16,735 nt of DNA from JANWYU01 sp964655485 (GTDB lineage Bacteria > Bdellovibrionota > Bdellovibrionia > Bdellovibrionales > Bdellovibrionaceae): NCBI GenBank assembly GCA_964655485.1, contig CAZZMS010000112.1, forward strand, positions 1-16,735, given 5' to 3'. Below the pieces are notes generated by a model that made no database searches, had not been told where the DNA came from, and saw nothing but the letters and a program-made list of their open reading frames with translations. The first letter of the stretch is position 1; the number at the start of each line of letters is the position of its first letter. This document shows, piece by piece, positions 1 through 6,883 of the stretch. A program made the position numbers and the translations under genes.

Positions 1-31
1 GCTAAACACTGCGTGTAAAGTCTTTTATCCA

Positions 32-61
32 TTGACCCTTTTCTGGGGAGCTCGTTGGAAT
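32..61 (+). promoter_or_regulatory. Candidate sigma70-type promoter of the lipoprotein pair
   Basis: A TTGACC hexamer at 32-37 (five of six matches to the -35 consensus) is followed after 18 nt by TGGAAT at 56-61 (four of six matches to the -10 consensus). It lies about 60 nt before the first lipoprotein start. The spacing is acceptable but the -10 is weak, so this is only a candidate. Nothing else is recognisable in positions 1-122. Confidence 0.3.
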
Positions 62-122
62 GTTAGAGGAGTCCATATTTTAAACAAGGATGTGGACAAA
101 AAGTAACACACAAGGAGGTTAC

Positions 123-1640
123 ATGAGACTCTCTTTTTCAGGGTTCTTGAAGGGACTGCTTGCGATCGGAGGATTGGGAGCGATCTTGTGGTCTTGTGCA
201 CCCACGACTCACTCAGGGACTGCGTCAAATAAGATATTCATTAGCCCATGGGAGCTTTTTTCTTTCCGTTTTTCTGAGAATGAGGCCGCTTACATAGAAG
301 TTTTGGACAGTAAAACTCTTCAGCCTATTCCAGGAGCAAGGGTTTTAATTGGTCATGCAGTAGGCCAGCCCTTTGCTGACAATTGGTTGATCACAAATTT
401 ACAGGGTCAGGTTACTCAGCCCGCCCAGTGGCAGACAGAGCTTCCTGTAACGGTACAGGCCTCTGGTTACCTCACCACCACGTACTCCGCCATTTCCCCG
501 CGGGTGGGGGGGATTCGGCTGTTACTATCTGCCGCCCGCCCTCAAAAGCCACAGTACGAATTACAAGGAACTGTCGGGGGCTTTTCTGTAAAAAATGGAG
601 ATGGAGCCATTGATTTCTCTTTAACTCTGCCGCTGGTGCCCAAGGAATCCTTGTTTGAATTTAGCTTAAGCTCTTTTCTATCTCCTTACTTGGATACAGT
701 GAGTGTTTTGGGTCAAGAAATGAGTGTGCCCTCCAATGTAGCATTTCCTGATCAAAGAGAGAGTTACTTCTTTTCTTTTCGTTTGAATAAGCCCAACTAC
801 CGCATGGCCTTCTTCGAGCCAGGGGTTTATTCTTTAGTGACTATCAATGGTCAGTTCCCGGTAAAACCCGTATTTGACGCTTTCCGCAAGGGGGGAGACT
901 TCGCGGATGTCATTAACCACTTCGATATGCGGGGTTTGAGTTTTGATCAGGTGGGTGTCCAAGGGCCTCGCTCACAAAAAGATCTGCGTGTTGGGCAAGT
1001 GAGCATGGGTGCACAAAGCATGGTGCGAGCCCCCCGTTTTGCTCAGGACGAAGTATTTTTGCTAGCCAGCGTCGGTCAGAGGCCTGAGGGAGTTTTTCCG
1101 ATAGATGTACGTCGCTTGGGCTCTGGGGCCACAGACCGCTTGAAGGTGCTTAAAAATGATGATCAGGTTGTAGGTCTATTGCGTAAAAGCAACGAGCTTT
1201 CTGGTGCGGTGGAAAGTGAGAGAATGTCTGTGGTAGTGGGCAGTCTAAGTGAAGCTCAAAATGGCTCCTTATCGCCTTTACCGCTCATGGGAGCTCTGCG
1301 TTGGGAACAGGGGCAGGTGGTACTCCCCAATTACGCTTTGCCGGCAGGTTACTACGCTGTAGGAGCCTTATGGAAATTGCAAGCTGTGACCCAAATTCGC
1401 GATCAAAGGACGCGTGAGTTAATCCGGGAGGAAAAAAACACTCTCATGCAAATTTACGCTCCCGACTGGCCGCAGCGCTTAACTCCGCCTCAAGTCCCGG
1501 GGCAAACTTGGCCTGCGGGTTTGAAGCGTTGGTCTGTGACCCTATTCGCTGCTCGTCGCCCCACTCAGATGCGTCCCTTACAACAACTGGACTTCTCCAC
1601 GGTTACTCATATCAGTCATAATAATGTAGATTTCCAATAA
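123..1640 (+). CDS. Lipoprotein with carboxypeptidase-regulatory-like domain
   Basis: Predicted 505-residue exported lipoprotein of unknown role. The ATG at 123 is chosen because an excellent Shine-Dalgarno (AAGGAGG, 112-118) sits just upstream; an ATG at 90 would add 11 residues and spoil the signal peptide. The N-terminus reads as a lysine at residue 10, a hydrophobic core, and a lipobox L22-W23-S24-C25, so Cys25 should be lipidated. Ala follows at +2, which in the enterobacterial rule favours the outer membrane. After a short linker, roughly residues 55-120 (VLDSKTLQPIPGARVLIG through ASGYLTTTYS) look like a carboxypeptidase-regulatory/transthyretin-type beta-sandwich: 'pG a v' strand, 'T..qG.v' turn and 'v.asGY' ending. 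The rest is beta-rich with no catalytic motif seen. It probably forms an operon with the lipoprotein gene 29 nt downstream. The lipoprotein call is firm; the domain call is moderate. Confidence 0.85.
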   Translation: MRLSFSGFLKGLLAIGGLGAILWSCAPTTHSGTASNKIFISPWELFSFRFSENEAAYIEVLDSKTLQPIPGARVLIGHAVGQPFADNWLITNLQGQVTQPAQWQTELPVTVQASGYLTTTYSAISPRVGGIRLLLSAARPQKPQYELQGTVGGFSVKNGDGAIDFSLTLPLVPKESLFEFSLSSFLSPYLDTVSVLGQEMSVPSNVAFPDQRESYFFSFRLNKPNYRMAFFEPGVYSLVTINGQFPVKPVFDAFRKGGDFADVINHFDMRGLSFDQVGVQGPRSQKDLRVGQVSMGAQSMVRAPRFAQDEVFLLASVGQRPEGVFPIDVRRLGSGATDRLKVLKNDDQVVGLLRKSNELSGAVESERMSVVVGSLSEAQNGSLSPLPLMGALRWEQGQVVLPNYALPAGYYAVGALWKLQAVTQIRDQRTRELIREEKNTLMQIYAPDWPQRLTPPQVPGQTWPAGLKRWSVTLFAARRPTQMRPLQQLDFSTVTHISHNNVDFQ

Positions 1641-1669
1641 AATGAGTCGGTGAGGGAGAGGCTAATTTC

Positions 1670-2218
1670 GTGTTAGCCTCCCCGTGGCTAAAAGAAAGGG
1701 CTTGTTACTTGCGATCACGATTTTGGGCGCAGCGGATTATCGGTCTTTCCATGATGGCCATGGTCGGCTCCTGTGCCCACTGGGGTGAAACTCCTCTTTC
1801 GCGAGCGGAAAAAAGCCTTAAGCAAAACACCTATCAGCGTATTTTTGTGGCTCCCTACGATAAAGTATGGAGGGCCTGCACTTTGAGTCTTCCCTATCCC
1901 TTAGCGATGAGTAACAGTGAAGAGGGGCTCCTAGAAACCGAATGGATGGATTCCGTTGATGGTTTCCAGCCTTTTCATCGTAAAGATAAGGATCTAGAAA
2001 CTCAATTTCGTATCCGAGTTTTGATGGCCCAAGGAAAAAGTCAAGGCAAGCCTTCCGTGCGGGTGACCATCGTTAAAGAAGTGCGTTACCGACCAAACTT
2101 TTTTAACTCCTCTCGTCCGGCTGTCTCCGACGGAATCGAAGAAGAAGTGATTTTTTATCGTATGGCCCGAGAATTGGCTATTGAGAAGGCTATTCAAAAA
2201 ATGTCGAAAGCTCAATAG
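1670..2218 (+). CDS. Small lipoprotein, BamC-like fold possible
   Basis: Predicted lipoprotein of 182 residues, function not recognised. With the GTG start at 1670 (Shine-Dalgarno GGGAGAGG at 1654-1661, 8 nt spacing) the signal peptide has a long 22-residue N-region, and the lipobox is V32-G33-S34-C35. A TTG at 1709, preceded by AAAGGG, would give a more usual short start (MRSRFWAQR, then the hydrophobic core), so the start is uncertain. The mature part opens with 'YQRIFVAPYDKVWRA', continues with alternating strands ('GLLETEWMD', 'QFRIRVLM', 'VRVTIVKEVRY') and ends in a helix (RELAIEKAIQKM). This helix-strand-helix order recalls helix-grip lipoproteins such as BamC/NlpB, but that is a fold-level guess. 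It follows the upstream lipoprotein gene by 29 nt and is probably co-transcribed. Confidence 0.8.
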   Translation: MLASPWLKERACYLRSRFWAQRIIGLSMMAMVGSCAHWGETPLSRAEKSLKQNTYQRIFVAPYDKVWRACTLSLPYPLAMSNSEEGLLETEWMDSVDGFQPFHRKDKDLETQFRIRVLMAQGKSQGKPSVRVTIVKEVRYRPNFFNSSRPAVSDGIEEEVIFYRMARELAIEKAIQKMSKAQ

Positions 2219-2317
2219 CTCGGCATAAACCTCTTTTCCGATTACTTATTTGTTTCGGAGTTTATCTTCGAAAGGACCAAAGCCTCATAGCTAGACCAGG
2301 AAGGCGCTGCCCAAGGG

Positions 2318-2346
2318 TTGTTTTTCTGAGTCTTTATCTTTAGACT
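2318..2346 (+). promoter_or_regulatory. Candidate promoter of aspS
   Basis: TTGTTT at 2318-2323 and TAGACT at 2341-2346 are separated by 17 nt and lie about 50 nt before the aspS start. The matches to consensus are three of six and four of six, so this is weak. The rest of the non-coding stretch 2219-2397 holds no convincing terminator for the lipoprotein genes and no ORF with coding character. Confidence 0.25.
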
Positions 2347-2397
2347 TAAAGGAAGTTTCTTAAGATTGATGTTACCCTTAACGAGAAAGTGATGTTT

Positions 2398-4209
2398 ATG
2401 AGCCAGTTTTTAAAGCGATATCCGCGCAGTCATTATTGTGGTGAACTGAATGCACAACATATCGATCAGACAATCAATATCATGGGTTGGGTGGATCGAG
2501 TGCGTGATCATGGTGGAGTGTTATTTATCGATCTACGAGATCGTAGCGGGATCTGTCAGGTGGTTTTAGATACCAACCAACCGGATTGGGCCTGGGCAAA
2601 AAAAATCCGTAGTGAGTTCGTGTTGGGTGTGCACGGAGTGGTCAAGCGACGACCTCAGGGCATGGAAAACAAAAAGATGGCTACCGGTGACATTGAGGTG
2701 CATGCTCAAGTGGGACATATTTTTAGCGAAGCCCAAGTGTTACCCTTCGTTTTGGAAGACGATAATGTTAATGAGAACACACGCCTGAAGTATCGTTACT
2801 TGGATCTGCGTCGTCCTTTAATGCAAAAAAATTTAAAGCTTCGTCATGATGTAACCCAGTTTGTGCGCCAATTTTTTACTCGCCATGGCTTTTACGAGGT
2901 GGAAACACCTATTTTGTATAAAAGCACTCCAGAAGGAGCGCGCGATTATTTGGTGCCTTCTCGTGTCCACCCCGGGCAGTTTTATGCTTTGCCACAAAGT
3001 CCTCAGACCCTAAAGCAGATTTTGATGATTTCAGGGTTTGATCGTTACTTTCAAATTGCCCGTTGTTTTCGCGACGAGGATTTACGAGCCGATCGTCAGC
3101 CGGAGTTTACTCAGATCGACATCGAAATGTCTTTCGTAGATCAAGATGATGTTTTATCCACTAATGAGAAGTTACTGCGTGAGCTTTGGAAAGAGTTTCG
3201 TGGAGTCGATATTGGCCCTGTACCGCGATATAGTTACCAATACGTGATGGACACCTATGGATCGGATAAGCCTGATCTGCGCTTGGATTTAAAAATTTGT
3301 GATTTGGTCTCTGCTGTAAAAGACACTTCTTTTGCTGTGTTCAAAGAGACTCTCGCTAAAGGACAGGTGGTAAGGTCTTTACGTGTTCCGGGCGGAGCCA
3401 GTCAGTCTCGTTCCTTTTTTGATAAGCTCACCGATTTGGCCAAAACTTGGGGAGCCAAGGGATTGGTGTGGCTCAAGTGGGAAGAGCCGGAAAAGTTTCA
3501 AACTCCGGTGCAAAAGTTTTTTACTGTCCCTGAGTTGCAAAAGATAGCGCAAGCTAGTGAAGCCAGGGTGGGTGATGCCGTGGTCATAGTAGCCGATGAG
3601 TGGGCCAAGGCCTGTCATGTGCTGGGGATGATGCGGTTACATTTGGGGCAGACCTTAAATCTTATTCACAGCGAACAGGATCGCTTTTGTTGGGTTTTGG
3701 ATTTTCCTTTGTTTGAATACTCGGCGGAGGAGAAAAAGTGGAATGCTTGCCATCATCCCTTTACCTCACCGCAAGATGAATATGTTTCTGTGTTACTAAA
3801 CAAAGAGTATGACAAACTGGGAATGTGTAAAGCCAAGGCTTACGATCTTGTGTGCAATGGTTACGAAATTGGTGGTGGTTCCATTCGTATTTATCGTTCG
3901 GATTTACAACAGGCTATGTTTGAAGCCCTGGGGCTCAGTCCGGAGGAAATTGAAAGAAAATTTGGATTTTTCGTTGAGGCTTTACGCTATGGCACACCCC
4001 CACATGGGGGCATGGCTTGGGGTATGGATCGCTTGATTATGATCCTTACGAACAGTCAGGCCATTCGGGAAGTGATTGCATTCCCCAAAACCACTAAGGC
4101 CCAGGATCTGATGGCAGAATGTCCCTCACCAGTTCCGGTGGAGGCTCTGATTGAGGTAGGTATACAGCTCACTCCCTCAGCGCAGAAGCACTTGCGTGGG
4201 GAAAGTTAA
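2398..4209 (+). CDS. aspS: Aspartyl-tRNA synthetase, likely non-discriminating
   Basis: Cytoplasmic class II synthetase that charges tRNA with aspartate using ATP; 603 residues, normal for the bacterial type. The ATG at 2398 is preferred over GTG 2389 and ATG 2392 because GAGAAAG (2383-2389) is 8 nt upstream and homologues begin shortly before 'R(S/T)HYCGELN'. The N-terminal OB-fold anticodon domain covers about residues 10-115. Motif 2 is at 223-241 (CFRDEDLRADRQPEFTQID). The bacterial GAD insertion spans about 290-420, and motif 3 with GMDR is at 542-545. His38 (RVRDHGG) and Gly88 (RRPQG) align with His31 and Gly82 of Pseudomonas aeruginosa AspRS, known determinants of relaxed tRNA specificity. 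This predicts Asp-tRNA(Asn) formation followed by GatCAB amidation. It has its own upstream spacer, so it is probably transcribed alone. Confidence 0.97.
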   Translation: MSQFLKRYPRSHYCGELNAQHIDQTINIMGWVDRVRDHGGVLFIDLRDRSGICQVVLDTNQPDWAWAKKIRSEFVLGVHGVVKRRPQGMENKKMATGDIEVHAQVGHIFSEAQVLPFVLEDDNVNENTRLKYRYLDLRRPLMQKNLKLRHDVTQFVRQFFTRHGFYEVETPILYKSTPEGARDYLVPSRVHPGQFYALPQSPQTLKQILMISGFDRYFQIARCFRDEDLRADRQPEFTQIDIEMSFVDQDDVLSTNEKLLRELWKEFRGVDIGPVPRYSYQYVMDTYGSDKPDLRLDLKICDLVSAVKDTSFAVFKETLAKGQVVRSLRVPGGASQSRSFFDKLTDLAKTWGAKGLVWLKWEEPEKFQTPVQKFFTVPELQKIAQASEARVGDAVVIVADEWAKACHVLGMMRLHLGQTLNLIHSEQDRFCWVLDFPLFEYSAEEKKWNACHHPFTSPQDEYVSVLLNKEYDKLGMCKAKAYDLVCNGYEIGGGSIRIYRSDLQQAMFEALGLSPEEIERKFGFFVEALRYGTPPHGGMAWGMDRLIMILTNSQAIREVIAFPKTTKAQDLMAECPSPVPVEALIEVGIQLTPSAQKHLRGES

Positions 4210-4239
4210 ACAGTCGTCTTGAAAAAATCCTGTTTTCAT

Positions 4240-4255
4240 TCGTCGATATCGACGA
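4240..4255. repeat. Perfect 16-bp palindrome between convergent genes
   Basis: TCGTCGATATCGACGA is identical to its own reverse complement and has no loop. It lies in the 67-nt gap between the aspS stop and the stop of the convergent exported-protein gene. It could act as a bidirectional terminator hairpin, but neither strand has an adjacent T tract. A dyad with no spacer is equally consistent with a dimeric protein-binding site. A related half, AGTCGTCTT, occurs at 4212-4220. Confidence 0.5.
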
Positions 4256-4276
4256 CTTAAGATGTATAAAAACGGG

Positions 4277-4903
4277 TTACTCCATCTCGGTGCGTAGCTT
4301 CACGGCCACATCAAAAGAGTAACGATCTTGCCCACTGACACCAAAGGGGAAGCGAGTGCCACCTTCGAAGCTTAGAGCACTACTGGAGCTCAAGCGAGTC
4401 TCCCATCCGCCCATGGCATTGAGTTGGATGGAAGCTTCGTTCAAGCTAGTTTGAGTGTTACTAGCGATCAAGTGTCTTACCGAAAAGCCCCCACCATACA
4501 GCCATTGTCCTGAACGTGAGGCCTTATTCTTTTTTACCATTTGTAAATTGAGTTCACGTAAAGAGGTTTCCTGAGATTGCACGTTACTATTGTTAAAAAA
4601 GTAACGAAAGTTCAAGCGTCCTTCGCTATCCGTAGTGCCAAAATCATTGATCAATCCTACCTCAAAGCCTTGCAAGGCGGCTGAGTTTAAGCCCTTGCCA
4701 CTAACTTGATTGTAGGAACTAACCAGTCCCAAACTCATGCTTTTTTGGGCTAAGGAATCATTCTGATTCAGTTTACCAAGACGAGCTTTTTTGAAGCTTA
4801 GCTCGCGGATCAGGTCCTCATAACTTTTTTCTTCGTAGTCTTGCGAAAAGGCGGGTAGGTGAATCAAGGTCAAGGCCACAGCAATCAAGGATAATCTTGT
4901 CAT
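4277..4903 (-). CDS. Exported beta-rich protein, possible small outer-membrane barrel
   Basis: Unrecognised protein of 208 residues. It has a clear Sec signal peptide: MTR, a hydrophobic core, then AFS before Gln21, giving a mature protein of about 188 residues. The first 40 mature residues are charged and helical (KSYEDLIRELSFKKARLGKL). From about residue 55 onward it is a series of short amphipathic strands with Gly, Ser and aromatic residues (for example LQGFEVGLINDFG, LNFRYFFNNS, WLYGGGFSVRHL, SFEGGTRFPFG, YSFDVAVKLR). That pattern is usual in small outer-membrane barrels. The last residue is Glu, not the usual terminal Phe, although YSFDVAVKLR could be the closing strand. No Shine-Dalgarno is visible before the ATG. 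A TAAAAT box lies only 6 nt upstream (4910-4915), so the message could be leaderless. The barrel is an inference. Confidence 0.75.
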   Translation of the reverse strand: MTRLSLIAVALTLIHLPAFSQDYEEKSYEDLIRELSFKKARLGKLNQNDSLAQKSMSLGLVSSYNQVSGKGLNSAALQGFEVGLINDFGTTDSEGRLNFRYFFNNSNVQSQETSLRELNLQMVKKNKASRSGQWLYGGGFSVRHLIASNTQTSLNEASIQLNAMGGWETRLSSSSALSFEGGTRFPFGVSGQDRYSFDVAVKLRTEME

Positions 4904-4939
4904 GTCTTTATTTTAGACCGCCCCAAGAGGAGGGGATAA

Positions 4940-4964
4940 GTTCAGTTTTATATATGTCCTGAAC
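4940..4964. promoter_or_regulatory. Inverted repeat around TATATA in a divergent promoter region
   Basis: GTTCAG (4940-4945) and CTGAAC (4959-4964) form a perfect 6-bp inverted repeat with a 13-nt spacer that contains TTTTATATATG. The gap separates the exported-protein gene (minus strand, starts 4903) from the CxxC membrane protein (plus strand). A TATATA element flanked by dyad arms suits an operator over a -10 box. No good -35 was found on either strand. Confidence 0.35.
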
Positions 4965-5034
4965 GCCTGCCCTTAGCCTAGGTATGAGAGCTTATGATCC
5001 TCTTTTCATAACAGGATTTGATACACTAGGAATG

Positions 5035-5574
5035 ATGAAAAAAGAGAAGGTGTATTGTGCTTTTTGCTCCCATCCGCATTGGGTGTATCATCCTCAACAT
5101 ATCTCGATCAAACATATTTTTTACAGCGTGTTACTTGCGGTGTTTTTTATGTTGGCTTTTAGTGATGGAGCTTTCTATTGGAAGTGGATTCTTCTGTCCC
5201 CTGTTTTCTTGTTGTTTGCTGAGTTGTTTGTACATCTGCGGTGGCGTATGAGTCTGATTTGTCATGAATGTGGATTTGACCCCTTAATATATAAAACTCA
5301 TCCAGCAAAAGCTGCCGAAAAAGTGCGTGTTACCCTCGAACGTCGATCGAAAGACCCTCGGGCCTACCTCAAGCCTCCTTTAAAAATACCCGTAAAAGTG
5401 ATCACTCCGGAAGGAAAGACTGAGATTATTAAAAACGGTGATCCGCGATTAACTTCGGTTTTACGCGCGCTCTACCTTCACCCGCCGCAAAATCCACAAC
5501 CCACCAAGCAAGAGCGGGAGCAAACTCAGCATCCCGAGCCGGTGGGAGGACGTGCCGTAAGTCATCCCGGCTAA
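5035..5574 (+). CDS. Small membrane protein with split CxxC/CxxC zinc-ribbon-like site
   Basis: Unrecognised integral membrane protein, 179 residues from the ATG at 5035. A TAGGA sequence lies just upstream; ATG 5032 is equally possible, and ATG 4984 would add 17 residues without a good ribosome site. Cys8-x2-Cys11 (YCAFCSHPH) precedes two hydrophobic helices at about residues 28-46 and 49-68. Cys76-x2-Cys79 (ICHECGFDP) follows them. In a hairpin topology both pairs sit on the same, probably cytoplasmic, side and could bind one zinc ion together. A basic helix follows (AEKVRVTLERRSKDPRAYL), then a proline-rich tail. The last 37 codons (residues 143-179) overlap the 3' end of the convergent transporter gene on the other strand. 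That tail (HPPQNPQPTKQEREQTQ) looks unconstrained and may have arisen by stop-codon loss. No enzymatic motif was seen. Confidence 0.8.
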   Translation: MKKEKVYCAFCSHPHWVYHPQHISIKHIFYSVLLAVFFMLAFSDGAFYWKWILLSPVFLLFAELFVHLRWRMSLICHECGFDPLIYKTHPAKAAEKVRVTLERRSKDPRAYLKPPLKIPVKVITPEGKTEIIKNGDPRLTSVLRALYLHPPQNPQPTKQEREQTQHPEPVGGRAVSHPG

Positions 5575-6780
5575 GACCAAGGGACCAGTAATAGAAGCCA
5601 TTCGTCCCACCATATTAAACAAGCCAAATCCATATCCCGATTCTTTTTCTTGAAGAATCCTCGCAAACAAAGAGCGCGACAGCGACTGGACTCCCCCCTG
5701 AGCCACAGCAATCAAACTCGCTAAAGTCCAAAAATGCCAGGGACGGGTAAGGAAGTAGGACCAAACAATAATGATCACATAAATGAGTAACAGTCCTATT
5801 AAGATCCGCTTTGCTGACCAATATTTTGTGAGGTAACCCATGATGGCTGTGGCAGGGAAACCAAGAAATTGAACCAATAATAAAGCTTTCATTAAATCTT
5901 TCGCTTCAAGTCCCAAAGCAGTAGCGTAGTCAGTGGCCATGTTGATAATGGTGTAAACCACGTCAATGTAAAGCCAGTAGGCGAGGAGGAAATAGGCAGC
6001 GGATTTATTTTGGAGCAGATGCTTGGTATCATGAACTAAGCTTTGAACATAGAACCTTATTCCTAAAGGGTTACCCTGCGTCTGAGCGGCATGGCCTCCT
6101 CCATCCGGCTTAGGAGTCGCTACATTCTTGAGTTCTGGCACCGAACGCTCTTTGATCCAAAAAATGAGCGGCAGGGACCACAAGGCCCACCACACAATCA
6201 CCGAGGCGAATGCCCATTTCACGGCGTCCACGGGATCATCCACTCCCCAGGCCGCGTGGGATTGAATAAAGAGAACTTGTCCTAAAAACAGCAAACCTCC
6301 ACCTAAATATCCAGCGGCGTAACCTGTAGCTGATAAGCGATGTTCTTCCGAGCGATAAGTCACATATTTTAATAAAGCATCGTACAAACTCATGGATAGG
6401 TTAAAGCCAACAAGGCTAAGCCCATAGCTCCATAAAGCCATTTGCCAATGACCCTTCTTGGCGAGAATAAGCCCAAGAATCCCACACCACGACAGCCCCG
6501 AGAAAAACAACACTCCCTTCTTATTCCAAGGTTTATGATCGGTAAGCCACCCGATGATGGGATTTGTTACCGCTAAAAAAACACTTGTTATAGACAAGCT
6601 CAGCCCAAGCCAACTCGTGCTCTCTGTCGAGTTCAAGGGATAGGCATAGTAGCTTTTGAATAAAATAGGGAAAAAGCCTGCCATCACCGAAGTGGCATAG
6701 GCTGAGTTACCCCAATCCACAAGAATCCATGCCCATTGGGCGCGATTCCACCTGAGGGATGAAGTGATAGAAGAAAACAT
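5461..6780 (-). CDS. MFS transporter, UMF1/Atg22-like family
   Basis: Inner-membrane transporter of 439 residues with about 12 hydrophobic segments. The N-terminus WILVDWGNSAYATSVMAGFF is the hallmark of the UMF1 (Atg22-like) branch of the major facilitator superfamily. The loop between helices 2 and 3 is GWLTDHKPWNKK, matching MFS motif A. A hydrophilic central loop (KERSVPELKNVATPKPDGGG) divides the two halves. The C-terminal half carries the family motif AQGGVQSLSRSLFARI and then GFGLFNMVGRMASITGPL. The substrate of bacterial members is not established; the eukaryotic relative Atg22 exports amino acids from the vacuole. The ATG at 6780 is the only sensible start. The gene overlaps the convergent CxxC membrane-protein gene by 114 nt at its 3' end and is divergent from addB. 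Family assignment is confident; substrate is unknown. Confidence 0.93.
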   Translation of the reverse strand: MFSSITSSLRWNRAQWAWILVDWGNSAYATSVMAGFFPILFKSYYAYPLNSTESTSWLGLSLSITSVFLAVTNPIIGWLTDHKPWNKKGVLFFSGLSWCGILGLILAKKGHWQMALWSYGLSLVGFNLSMSLYDALLKYVTYRSEEHRLSATGYAAGYLGGGLLFLGQVLFIQSHAAWGVDDPVDAVKWAFASVIVWWALWSLPLIFWIKERSVPELKNVATPKPDGGGHAAQTQGNPLGIRFYVQSLVHDTKHLLQNKSAAYFLLAYWLYIDVVYTIINMATDYATALGLEAKDLMKALLLVQFLGFPATAIMGYLTKYWSAKRILIGLLLIYVIIIVWSYFLTRPWHFWTLASLIAVAQGGVQSLSRSLFARILQEKESGYGFGLFNMVGRMASITGPLVLAGMTYGTSSHRLGMLSLLPLLLGGLWILRRVKVERA

Positions 6781-6803
6781 ATCTTCATCACTAGCTGGTT
6801 TTA

Positions 6804-6831
6804 GTCCAGACGCAAAGGAGAATATCTGGAC
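6804..6831. promoter_or_regulatory. Inverted repeat between the transporter and addB
   Basis: GTCCAGA (6804-6810) and TCTGGAC (6825-6831) are perfect 7-bp arms with a 14-nt spacer, so arm centres are 21 bp apart, about two helical turns. The site starts 24 nt upstream of the transporter start on the minus strand and lies before the ATG used here for addB. The spacer contains AAAGGAG with no usable start codon after it. This suits an operator or a promoter-proximal hairpin, but no clear -35/-10 pair was identified. Confidence 0.35.
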
Positions 6832-6853
6832 GCTCAGAGATTCTTTTTTGCTC

Positions 6854-6860
6854 AGGAGGG
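6854..6860 (+). promoter_or_regulatory. Strong Shine-Dalgarno without a standard start codon
   Basis: AGGAGGG is a near-perfect ribosome site. In the addB frame the codons at suitable distance are TTA (6866) and ATT (6872); no ATG, GTG or TTG falls in range in any frame. The first in-frame ATG is at 6884, which is 23 nt away. Either addB uses a rare ATT start, or the match is chance. Confidence 0.3.
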
Positions 6861-6883
6861 TCCCCTTAGCTATTCTATGGAGG

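Noticed and set aside
25..228. 67-codon minus-strand frame at the left end
   Set aside because: It overlaps the signal-peptide region of the first lipoprotein gene antisense and has no coding signature of its own.
383..613. 76-codon plus-strand frame inside the first lipoprotein gene
   Set aside because: It is fully nested in a well-supported gene in another frame, has no ribosome site and its translation resembles no protein family.
2231..2264. AT-rich stretch after the second lipoprotein gene as a terminator
   Set aside because: Only CCGA/TCGG pairing with a long loop could be drawn, which is too weak to call.
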